From Flavobacteriales bacterium (GTDB lineage: Bacteria; Bacteroidota; Bacteroidia; Flavobacteriales; Flavobacteriaceae): DNA of 7,808 nt. The notes beneath the pieces are model-generated. The model saw nothing but the letters and a program-made list of their open reading frames with translations. It searched no databases and was not told where the DNA came from. This document shows positions 1 through 6,481 of this stretch, in pieces. The translations under genes were made by a program, and so were the position numbers. The first letter of the stretch is position 1. The number at the start of each line of letters is the position of its first letter. The DNA lies in assembly GCA_003229235.1 (NCBI GenBank), contig QIIH01000208.1, positions 1 through 7,808 on the forward strand, in the 5' to 3' direction.

Positions 1-1
1 G

Positions 2-560
2 GTTGCTTCCCATCATAAGGTCAACTTCTATATCTCCTATGCGTGAACGTGTTTCTACAACTTTTGGGCGTTTATCTATACCAACCCTTCCAGTAATAGC
101 ACCACGCCTATCCTTTTTATTATTACGTTTTTGTCTGCGCCCTGTATGACGTAGATGTTTGTATAACTTTTTATAGTCAGAGTGCTCTCTATGATTACTA
201 TGCTTTGCCATCCATATCCATTTATAGATAGTCTCATGGCTTACACATTGTTCAGACTATAAGTTCTGGACTCCATTTCTCATACTTCATAAGGCCTTCA
301 ATGCGTCTTTTAAGATGTTCTGTAAGTAACACTCGTTTTGACTTATTGGAGTGACGGTAGTCAGTTTTACCTTGTGCGTGTTCAACAATATATCTCCCAG
401 CTGTTTTACCACGCTTGGGTATATTGCGACTGAGTTCACGACTAATGGTACTTCTATGAACACCTAGCTGTTCAGCTATTTTTATTTGAGATAACCCTAA
501 ATCAAATAGTGTTTGAATTTGATACCTTTGAGCAAGGCACAGCTGTTTATAATTTTTCAT
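2..560 (-). pseudogene. IS30-family transposase, frameshifted and partial
   Basis: The reading frame starts at the ATG at 560-558 with an N-terminal helix-turn-helix: the LGLSQIKIAEQLGVHRSTIS stretch, then RELSRN, characteristic of IS30 transposases, which bind the element ends and catalyse DDE cut-and-paste type transposition. It continues to KWSPELIV and stops at a TGA at 254-252. The protein resumes in the +1 frame from about 256 leftward: EQCVSHETIYKWIW, a basic linker, DKRPKVVETRSRIGD, then the IEVDLMMG block, whose D is expected to be the first catalytic aspartate. The sequence leaves the window there. In relatives, I recall roughly seven to ten residues between the WSPE.I block and VSHETIY; here only about four remain. 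The break therefore looks like a small deletion rather than programmed frameshifting, and no slippery heptamer is visible. The rest of the DDE domain is not in view. Family assignment is firm; inactivation is likely. Confidence 0.85.
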
Positions 561-585
561 CCAAGACGAATATAAATATTGAGCC

Positions 586-617
586 TAAAACAGATGGGGC
601 TAGCCCCATCTGTTTTA
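586..617. repeat. Perfect 32-bp palindrome in transposase leader
   Basis: Bases 586-601 (TAAAACAGATGGGGCT) are followed with no spacer by their exact reverse complement at 602-617. The core AGATGGGGCTAGCCCCATCT is GC-rich and both arms end in A/T runs, so a transcript from either strand could fold into a terminator-like hairpin ending in UUUU. A weaker outer pair, CGAATAT at 567-573 and ATATTCG at 619-625, extends the symmetry. It lies 25 bases upstream of the transposase ATG. A role in stopping outside transcription from entering the transposase gene is inferred. Confidence 0.85.
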
Positions 618-635
618 AATATTCGTGTTGCACTT

Positions 636-667
636 ATGACTTGAACTTAGAATGACTTGAACTTAGA
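636..667. repeat. Two tandem 16-bp direct repeats at IS end
   Basis: ATGACTTGAACTTAGA occurs at 636-651 and again, exactly and without spacer, at 652-667. The position at the junction between the insertion sequence and the flanking remnant suggests either a duplicated terminal inverted repeat segment or a transposase binding site present twice. Confidence 0.8.
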
Positions 668-780
668 TTTTAAGAAATAGTCCATATTTTATTGAGTATA
701 TCTCGGGACATATTCACCCTTTAATTATAGAAGAGCGCCTTCCTCTTGTACTCGAAAAGATTAATCAAATAATTAAATAG
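667..780 (+). pseudogene. C-terminal remnant of an unidentified gene
   Basis: An open frame runs from 667 to the TAG at 778-780 and encodes about 37 residues, including YFIEYISGHIHPLII and LPLVLEKINQIIK. It has no start codon, and an in-frame TAG at 664-666 lies in the presumed insertion-sequence end. The alternation of hydrophobic and charged residues, with an amphipathic final helix, looks like a genuine protein C-terminus rather than chance sequence. The simplest reading is that the IS30 element separated this tail from its gene. I do not recognise the family. A C-terminal helix of an alpha/beta-hydrolase-like protein is only a guess from the GH motif followed by a closing helix. A chance open frame of this length remains possible. 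Confidence 0.4.
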
Positions 781-996
781 CATAATGTTCAACCAATTCC
801 CCACCGCGACGTGCATAGGCACCAAAAGCTGCGGAATTGGGCCAATGCACTGTAAAGTGCGTTGCGAGTAGTTTTGTGTGCCGGTATCGCGAAAGCGATA
901 ATGCACTTCGGAGTGGTGTTGGCAAGTCTTTTCTTTTGGTTCGTTTTCTTTGGACGAGCAAAGAAAATGAAGAGAAGAATTATTTTTTTAAATTTA
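781..996. repeat. Gene-free structured region with serial hairpins, REP-like
   Basis: No credible coding frame is present. The stretch is packed with short perfect inverted repeats: CCAATTCC at 793-800 with GGAATTGG at 833-840; GTGC 811-814 with GCAC 819-822; GCACT 847-851 with AGTGC 856-860; TATCGC 885-890 with GCGATA 895-900 around a GAAA tetraloop; CACT 904-907 with AGTG 912-915; TTTTCTTT 944-951 with AAAGAAAA 960-967. The segment with GGTTCGTTTTCTTTGG and AGCAAAGAAAATG resembles dispersed intergenic sequence I recall from flavobacterial genomes. That recollection cannot be tested here, so REP-like repeat is an inference from structure. Confidence 0.5.
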
Positions 997-1027
997 GCAA
1001 AAGGGCTATTGCAAATAGCCCTTTTGC
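997..1027. terminator. Bidirectional intrinsic-terminator-type hairpin upstream of ileS
   Basis: GCAAAAGGGCTATT at 997-1010 pairs perfectly with AATAGCCCTTTTGC at 1014-1027 around a 3-base loop. The A run on one side and T run on the other give terminator form on both strands. It would isolate ileS from transcription of the disrupted gene and repeat region upstream. No T-box or other riboswitch features were seen in the short stretch between it and the ileS start. Confidence 0.65.
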
Positions 1028-1038
1028 ATAAAATTCCC

Positions 1039-1046
1039 TAATTTTG
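1039..1046 (+). promoter_or_regulatory. Bacteroidota -7 promoter box for ileS
   Basis: TAATTTTG matches the Bacteroidota housekeeping -7 consensus TAnnTTTG and ends 24 bases before the ileS ATG, which would give a leader of about 20 bases. No good upstream TTG element is found at the usual spacing, so this is a partial match. No Shine-Dalgarno sequence precedes the ATG, as is usual in this phylum. Confidence 0.45.
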
Positions 1047-1070
1047 CCCACTAAATAAGAAGTAATCTTA

Positions 1071-4000
1071 ATGAGCACAAAATTCGCCGAATACAAAGGC
1101 CTAAAGCTACCAGAGCTTGCAAGCGAAGTGTTAGAATATTGGAAGGAAAACCAAATATTTGAGCAGAGCATTTCCCTGCGTGAGGGAGCCACGCCTTTTG
1201 TGTTTTTTGAAGGACCACCGTCGGCCAATGGCCTACCGGGGATTCATCATGTGATGGCGCGTGCTATAAAGGACATTTTTTGCCGTTATAAAACTCAAAA
1301 AGGATTTCAGGTAAAACGCAAAGCAGGATGGGATACTCATGGCTTGCCTATCGAGTTGGGTGTAGAAAAAGAGCTGGGTATTACTAAAGAAGATATCGGT
1401 AAAAAGATTAGTGTCCAGGAGTACAACGCTGCCTGTAAAAAGGCCGTGATGCGCTATACCGATGTTTGGAACGAGCTTACCGAGCGCATCGGTTATTGGG
1501 TAGATATGAGCGACCCTTATGTTACTTACGAGCCCAAATATATGGAGACCGTTTGGTGGCTACTCAAAAATATTTCCAGCAAAAATTTATTATATAAAGG
1601 ATATACTATTCAACCGTATTCGCCTAAGGCAGGTACAGGCTTGAGTTCGCACGAATTGAATCAACCTGGCACGTATCAGGATGTAACCGATACCACGGTA
1701 GTTGCACAGTTTAAAGCCATTAATGATACGCTTCCAGAAGCGCTTCAACAATATAAAGACTTACATTTTTTAGCTTGGACAACCACTCCTTGGACCTTGC
1801 CAAGTAATACGGCATTAACAGTTGGGCCTAAGATCGAATACTCTGTGGTACAGACGTATAATCAGTATACGTTCGAACCGATTAACGTTGTATTGGCTAG
1901 TAAATTGGTTGGATATCAGTTTGGCGGAAAATTCGAGCAAGTAGAAGCTGTTGCCGCCCTTTCTGATTATGAAGCTGGCGCTAAAAAGATTCCGTTTTAT
2001 ATAGCCCAGACTATCAAAGGATCCGATCTTTTAGAGTCTCGTTATGAGCAACTTTTACCCTATGCAACACCAGATGCAGGTGCAAAAAATGCTTATAGAG
2101 TAATTGGTGGCGATTTTGTGACTACAGAAGACGGGACAGGGATTGTTCATACAGCTCCAACCTTTGGAGCAGACGATGCCAAAGTTGCCAAAGAGGCGAG
2201 CCCTGAGGTTCCGCCAATGTTGGTGAAAGACGACAATGATAATTTGGTGCCGTTGGTAGATTTGCAAGGCCGTTTTAGACCAGAAATGGGCGATTTGGCA
2301 GGCAAGTATGTAAAAAATGAATATTACTCAGATGGCGAGGCTCCAGACAAAAGTGTAGATGTTGAGCTTGCGATCTTGCTTAAGACAGAAAACAAAGCCT
2401 TTAAGGTAGAGAAGTATGTGCACAGTTATCCTAACTGCTGGCGTACAGACAAACCTATTTTATACTATCCTTTAGATTCTTGGTTTATTAAAGCCACCGA
2501 TTTTAAAGATCGAATGCATGAGTTAAATCAGCAAATTAACTGGAAGCCTAAAGCAACTGGCGAAGGGCGTTTTGGTAATTGGCTGGCAAATGCCAACGAT
2601 TGGAATCTCTCTCGCTCTCGATATTGGGGAATTCCATTGCCTATCTGGCGAACAGAAGATGGTAAAGAAGAAATTGTCATTGGATCTGTAAAAGAGCTAA
2701 AATCGGAGATGGCTAAAGCTGTCGATGCTGGCCTAATGGAACGTGATATTTATGCCGATTTTGTGGTAGACGATATGAGTGATGCCAATTATGACACTAT
2801 AGATTTACATAAAAATATAGTCGATCAGATAACGTTGATAAGCCCTTCTGGGCAACCTATGAAGCGCGAAAGCGATTTGATAGATGTTTGGTTCGATTCT
2901 GGGTCTATGCCTTATGCACAATGGCATTACCCTTTTGAGAATAAAGAAAAGGTTGAGCAAACTTGGCGCAAGGCAGATTTTATTGCCGAGGGTGTTGATC
3001 AAACCCGTGGATGGTTTTATACCCTGCATGCTATTGCGACCATGACCTTCGACGACATTGCCTATAAAAATGTAGTTTCAAACGGTTTGGTGTTAGATAA
3101 AAACGGACAAAAAATGTCTAAACGATTGGGCAATGCGACCGATCCTTTTAGCACGCTAGACCAATACGGCCCTGATGCCACACGTTGGTATATGATCAAG
3201 AATGCAAACCCTTGGGACAATTTAAAGTTCGACATTGATGGCATTGGAGAGGTGCGTAATAAATTCTTCGGAACGCTTTACAACACCTATAACTTTTTTG
3301 CACTTTATTCTAATTTGGATGGTTTTACATATAGCGAGCCAGATACGCCACTTGAGCAACGACCAGAAATTGATCGTTGGATTCTTTCAGAATTAAATAC
3401 ATTAATCTCTGTAATAGACGAGGCTTATTCAGATTACGAGCCAACCAAGGCAGCGCGAGCCATTGCTAATTTTGTACAAGAAAATTTGAGCAACTGGTAT
3501 GTACGTTTGTGTAGACGCCGTTTTTGGAAGGGTTCTTATGGACCAGACAAGATTTCTGCTTACCAGACATTATTTACCTGCTTGCTTAGAGTGAGTCAAC
3601 TTTCTGCTCCCATTGCACCCTTTTTTATGGAACGCTTATACCGTGATTTAAATACGGTTTGCGAAACCGAGAATGGTGATAGTGTGCATTTGAGTGACTT
3701 TCCTAAGTCTGATTCGGTTATGATAGATACCGCTTTAGAACACAGAATGCAAAAGGCACAAACAATATCTTCGTTGGTATTGTCGTTACGCAAAAAGGAG
3801 ATGATTAAAGTGCGACAGCCTTTGCAGCGAATTATGATTCCTGTTTTAGGCGATTCAGACAGAAAAGAAATTGAGCTAATTGCCGATTTAATTAAATCAG
3901 AGGTAAACGTTAAGGAGATCGAACTTTTAGACGATGCTTCAGGGATTTTGGTCAAGCAAATCAAACCAAATTTTAAAGTTTTAGGCCCAAGATTTGGGAA

Positions 4001-4472
4001 AGACATGAAGTTGGTGGCTGCAGCGGTTAATCAATTTGATCAAGACGATATTACTACTCTAGAACAGACAGGGGAAATATCGATTGTGATTAACGAAAAA
4101 AATGTTACTTTAGGCCCATCCGAGGTCGAGATTAGCTCTCAAGACATCGAGGGTTGGTTGGTTGCCAATAGTGGTTCTCTAACCGTTGCACTTGATGTAA
4201 GTATAACGCCCGAACTAAAAAACGAAGGCATTGCGCGCGAGCTTGTAAACAGAATTCAGAACCAACGTAAAGAATCTGGCTTAGAAGTAACCGATAGAGT
4301 GAGTGTTATTTTGCAAGAAGAAACACAACTGCAAGAAGCAGTAGCTCAAAATTTAGAATATATTAAAATTGAAACATTAACAGAGGAATTAGCTTTTGCC
4401 CCAAGCATTCAAGGAGGAACACCAATCGAATTTGACGATATCACCTCTAAGTTAATCCTTAAAAAGTATTAA
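1071..4472 (+). CDS. ileS: Isoleucyl-tRNA synthetase, IleRS2-like with GIHH signature
   Basis: This 1133-residue cytosolic class I enzyme charges tRNA-Ile with isoleucine. The nucleotide-binding signature lies in the block PPSANGLPGIHH (49-60), with GIHH at 57-60 where most enzymes have HIGH. GWDTHGLPIE follows at 86-95. The CP1 editing domain shows the Thr-rich WTTTPW at 236-241 and GTGIVHTAP at 355-363. WFDSG is at 607-611 and the KMSKR loop at 681-685. The anticodon-binding region contains NWYVRLCRRRFW. The C-terminus has the EGIARELVNRIQNQRK block found in eukaryote-like IleRS2 and lacks a cysteine-rich zinc ribbon of IleRS1 type. The start is supported by the typical N-terminus and the promoter box close upstream. 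The next gene begins one base after the stop. Function is secure; IleRS2 assignment is based on motifs. Confidence 0.97.
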   Translation: MSTKFAEYKGLKLPELASEVLEYWKENQIFEQSISLREGATPFVFFEGPPSANGLPGIHHVMARAIKDIFCRYKTQKGFQVKRKAGWDTHGLPIELGVEKELGITKEDIGKKISVQEYNAACKKAVMRYTDVWNELTERIGYWVDMSDPYVTYEPKYMETVWWLLKNISSKNLLYKGYTIQPYSPKAGTGLSSHELNQPGTYQDVTDTTVVAQFKAINDTLPEALQQYKDLHFLAWTTTPWTLPSNTALTVGPKIEYSVVQTYNQYTFEPINVVLASKLVGYQFGGKFEQVEAVAALSDYEAGAKKIPFYIAQTIKGSDLLESRYEQLLPYATPDAGAKNAYRVIGGDFVTTEDGTGIVHTAPTFGADDAKVAKEASPEVPPMLVKDDNDNLVPLVDLQGRFRPEMGDLAGKYVKNEYYSDGEAPDKSVDVELAILLKTENKAFKVEKYVHSYPNCWRTDKPILYYPLDSWFIKATDFKDRMHELNQQINWKPKATGEGRFGNWLANANDWNLSRSRYWGIPLPIWRTEDGKEEIVIGSVKELKSEMAKAVDAGLMERDIYADFVVDDMSDANYDTIDLHKNIVDQITLISPSGQPMKRESDLIDVWFDSGSMPYAQWHYPFENKEKVEQTWRKADFIAEGVDQTRGWFYTLHAIATMTFDDIAYKNVVSNGLVLDKNGQKMSKRLGNATDPFSTLDQYGPDATRWYMIKNANPWDNLKFDIDGIGEVRNKFFGTLYNTYNFFALYSNLDGFTYSEPDTPLEQRPEIDRWILSELNTLISVIDEAYSDYEPTKAARAIANFVQENLSNWYVRLCRRRFWKGSYGPDKISAYQTLFTCLLRVSQLSAPIAPFFMERLYRDLNTVCETENGDSVHLSDFPKSDSVMIDTALEHRMQKAQTISSLVLSLRKKEMIKVRQPLQRIMIPVLGDSDRKEIELIADLIKSEVNVKEIELLDDASGILVKQIKPNFKVLGPRFGKDMKLVAAAVNQFDQDDITTLEQTGEISIVINEKNVTLGPSEVEISSQDIEGWLVANSGSLTVALDVSITPELKNEGIARELVNRIQNQRKESGLEVTDRVSVILQEETQLQEAVAQNLEYIKIETLTEELAFAPSIQGGTPIEFDDITSKLILKKY

Positions 4473-4473
4473 G

Positions 4474-4857
4474 ATGGTACAAGAAAATAAATACAGATAT
4501 AACGATGCAGAGCTCGAGGAGTTCCGTACGCTAGTACAATCCAAAATAGATAAGGCTAAAGAGCAATTGGCTCTAATAGAAAGCGCCTTTAAGAACGATT
4601 CAAACAACGGTACAGACGATACTTCGCCTACCTTTAAAGCTTTCGACGAAGGGTCTCAAGTTATGAGTAAAGAAGCAAATTCGCAGTTGGCTATCCGTCA
4701 GGAAAAATTTATTCGCGATCTTAAAAATGCTTTGATTCGTATAGAAAATAGAAGTTACGGGATTTGTCGAGTTACAAAAAAACTAATAAATCCGGAGCGC
4801 CTTAAGTTGGTGCCGCATGCAACGCTTAGTATAGAAGCTAAGAACATGCAAAAATAA
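4474..4857 (+). CDS. TraR/DksA-family regulator with degenerate zinc finger
   Basis: The 127-residue protein has a long helical region (about 12-90) interrupted by an acidic, polar turn (NDSNNGTDDTSP, 41-52), as expected for the coiled coil that DksA inserts into the RNA polymerase secondary channel. The C-terminal part, YGICRVTKKLINPERL (95-110) and HATLSIEA (115-122), aligns with the DksA C4 zinc finger. Only C98 remains; the other three positions are T101, S119 and A122 at the correct CxxC-17-CxxC spacing. Such Cys-poor versions are known among DksA paralogues and are thought to fold without zinc. The ATG lies one base after the ileS stop, so it is surely cotranscribed and probably translationally coupled. 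Family is secure; ppGpp response and target promoters are inferred only from the family. Confidence 0.9.
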   Translation: MVQENKYRYNDAELEEFRTLVQSKIDKAKEQLALIESAFKNDSNNGTDDTSPTFKAFDEGSQVMSKEANSQLAIRQEKFIRDLKNALIRIENRSYGICRVTKKLINPERLKLVPHATLSIEAKNMQK

Positions 4858-4863
4858 TTTCAG

Positions 4864-4887
4864 CGCCCTTTTTTAAGGGCGTTTTTT
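4864..4887 (+). terminator. Rho-independent terminator of the ileS operon
   Basis: CGCCCTT at 4864-4870 pairs with AAGGGCG at 4875-4881 around a TTTT loop and is followed directly by six T residues at 4882-4887. It begins seven bases after the stop codon of the DksA-like gene. On the opposite strand the T run is missing, so it acts mainly on forward transcripts. Confidence 0.9.
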
Positions 4888-4946
4888 ATTCCCCAATGTT
4901 TTATAACTCAGGTTTATAAATTCGCTTTAATCTGTTTATCGCTATC

Positions 4947-5507
4947 TCAAAATTGATATATCTTTTTTGGAGTGATGCAATAATCTAAAGGGATGTCCTG
5001 AGCTGTTACTTGCAATTCGGCTTCAGGCGCAAAAAGTGAAAGCCCAACTTTTATGACATCTTGGTTGCACGCTGCCAGAAAACGATCGTAAAATCCCTTG
5101 CCATATCCCAATCGGTTACCTTTAACATCATATGCCAGTAGTGGCACAAAAATTACTTGCAGCTGCTCGGGAGCAATTGGGATTCCAGTTTTAGGCTCTA
5201 CAATTCCAAAGCTATTGGTAATGAGATTGGTGTGATCTTCCAGCAAAAAATGTTGTAATGTCTGGGTGCCAAAATCGCTTTTAGAGAGCACTACACTTTT
5301 GTCTTTCCCTTGCAGAATGTGCAACAGGTATTCTGTATTTATTTCTTTAAGCCTTTCGATGGGAAGAAAAAGATGATAAAACTGAAACTTCCAAATGTCC
5401 AGCGATAAAACTACATTAGCGATGGCCAAGCTCATATCGTCAATTTGACCTTCAGAAAGTTGAGCTCTGAGGGCTTTGTATTGTATTCGCTGCGCGGATT
5501 TGTCCAT
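4947..5507 (-). CDS. ygfA: 5-formyltetrahydrofolate cyclo-ligase (MTHFS)
   Basis: The enzyme uses ATP to convert 5-formyltetrahydrofolate to 5,10-methenyltetrahydrofolate, returning the storage form of folate to one-carbon metabolism in the cytosol. The 186-residue length is normal for the family. Visible signatures are the basic N-terminal helix RIQYKALR (7-14), the GIVEP segment near 101-105, the long family motif from PLLAYD to GYGKGFYDRFL (122-144), and IPLDYCITP (172-180). The ATG abuts the TAA of the upstream hydrolase gene with no intervening base, which indicates cotranscription and coupled translation. It is the last gene of the reverse operon. No functional link with the two upstream genes is evident from the sequence; the shared transcript may be incidental. 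Confidence 0.95.
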   Translation of the reverse strand: MDKSAQRIQYKALRAQLSEGQIDDMSLAIANVVLSLDIWKFQFYHLFLPIERLKEINTEYLLHILQGKDKSVVLSKSDFGTQTLQHFLLEDHTNLITNSFGIVEPKTGIPIAPEQLQVIFVPLLAYDVKGNRLGYGKGFYDRFLAACNQDVIKVGLSLFAPEAELQVTAQDIPLDYCITPKKIYQF

Positions 5508-6479
5508 TTAGTTGGCCTTTAGCGAGATATGACAAAGTGCATCACCTTGGTACACGATGGGCGATTCGTTAACGTTTATAATATAGCCAGACACATTAGC
5601 GCGAATCCAATAATGAACTTTGCCATAAGGATCTGTAATATGCCCTAGTACGTCGCCTGAGGTTACTTTTTGGCCTGCTTTAACAGAAGGCTTAAACATA
5701 CCAGAAGTTGTGGCTCTTATCCAATGGCTTGCCGTTATTACCACTACCTTTTTTTTAGGAGAAGAAACTTTAAACTTAGTGTTGAGCATCCCTAAATGCT
5801 CTAGTACGCGTTTAGATCCATTAACACCAGTATTACTCACAACGGTATCGATACTATTAGACTTTCCTCCTTCGAATAGCAAAAGTGGGATGCCTTTTTT
5901 CTGGCAATGGCTTCTAAACGATTTTTTTATGTTTTTAGAATGTAGTATAAATGGGGCGTTAAAGACCTGCGCCAATTTGTTACCTTTTTTGTCTTCGGCA
6001 GTAACTCGAATATGCGGCACATTAAACCTGCTCGACCCTCCTGAGTGAAAATCTACACAGTAATTTACATGTGGCATAACATCTTTAGACAATTGAAACG
6101 CAAATTGAGCTGCCAGTGACCCTTTACGGCTTCCTGGGAACATTCGATTTAAATCACGTCCATCGGGAAATTCTCTCGACTTCTGAATAAACCCAAAAAC
6201 ATTTACAATTGGAATACAGATTATAGTCCCAATTTTTGGCTTGTTAATCCCTTTTGCGATAATTTGCCGTACCACTTCGATTCCGTTTACTTCGTCTCCA
6301 TGAATTCCGGCTGTAAAAAGTACCGTTGGGCCATCAAATTTAGAGCGTTCGATAATAATTGGCACGTCTATTTGAGTATGTGTATGTAATTTGGCCGTTC
6401 CCAAATTTATCTCGGCAGATTCGCCTGGAGCAATGGTCACGCCACAAAGGGTAAGGTCTTTTGCTATTACTTTGGTCAT
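5508..6479 (-). CDS. Succinylglutamate desuccinylase/aspartoacylase-family zinc hydrolase (M14-like)
   Basis: This 323-residue protein has the zinc-carboxypeptidase-like fold of the AstE/aspartoacylase group. Zinc ligands H60 and E63 sit in GIHGDE and H145 in DFHSGG. The substrate-binding segment DGRDLNRMFPG is at 106-116, and E203 in LLLFEGG is the expected catalytic glutamate. After about residue 244 comes a beta-rich domain with paired SGMFKPSVKAGQKVTSGDVLG and ANVSGYIINV segments, resembling a lipoyl/biotinyl-type sandwich, as in related family members. No signal peptide is seen. The gene starts two bases after the rimK stop. This hydrolase class next to RimK suggests it trims residues added by the ligase, but the substrate cannot be read from sequence. 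A true AstE role in arginine catabolism is unlikely, since no other ast genes are present. Confidence 0.92.
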   Translation of the reverse strand: MTKVIAKDLTLCGVTIAPGESAEINLGTAKLHTHTQIDVPIIIERSKFDGPTVLFTAGIHGDEVNGIEVVRQIIAKGINKPKIGTIICIPIVNVFGFIQKSREFPDGRDLNRMFPGSRKGSLAAQFAFQLSKDVMPHVNYCVDFHSGGSSRFNVPHIRVTAEDKKGNKLAQVFNAPFILHSKNIKKSFRSHCQKKGIPLLLFEGGKSNSIDTVVSNTGVNGSKRVLEHLGMLNTKFKVSSPKKKVVVITASHWIRATTSGMFKPSVKAGQKVTSGDVLGHITDPYGKVHYWIRANVSGYIINVNESPIVYQGDALCHISLKAN

Positions 6480-6481
6480 TT

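Larger units (their letters stand above)
1..667 (-). mobile_element. IS30-family insertion sequence, 5' portion (runs off left edge)
   Basis: The segment carries an IS30-type transposase reading frame on the minus strand, so the element's upstream end is the right-hand end here. The outer end is placed between about 651 and 667. A tandem 16-bp unit (ATGACTTGAACTTAGA) lies there, preceded by GTGTTGCACTT at 625-635, which resembles the terminal region of Bacteroidota IS30 elements as I remember them. A reading frame from an unrelated gene opens at 667. The other end, the matching inverted repeat and any target duplication lie outside the window, so the exact boundary is inferred. A perfect palindrome at 586-617 sits in the transposase leader. 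Confidence 0.7.

Noticed and set aside
721..961. Overlapping small minus-strand frames of about 60 residues
   Set aside because: They overlap each other and the remnant and hairpin region, have no recognisable motif, and their composition follows the repeat sequence.
781..1027. CRISPR array or integron attC site
   Set aside because: The hairpins differ in sequence and spacing, so there is no regularly spaced repeat, and no attC core-site pair or integrase was seen.
837..1031. Forward 64-residue frame with KSFLLVRFLWTSKENEEK
   Set aside because: It spans the hairpins and ends in the terminator. It looks like a translation of the repeat rather than a gene, although similar strings turn up as spurious hypothetical proteins.
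1028..1070. T-box or other riboswitch controlling ileS
   Set aside because: Only about 43 bases separate the hairpin from the ATG, there is no T-box sequence or specifier loop, and the probable promoter lies within this stretch.
3596..4006. 136-residue minus-strand frame inside ileS
   Set aside because: It lies wholly antisense to conserved ileS coding sequence, has a serine-rich shadow composition and no family motif.
5710..6048. 112-residue forward frame inside the zinc hydrolase gene
   Set aside because: It is antisense to the catalytic domain coding sequence, with no recognisable domain.
5508..6479. AstE of the arginine succinyltransferase pathway
   Set aside because: No other ast genes are nearby, and the C-terminal beta domain and RimK context fit the broader family better.
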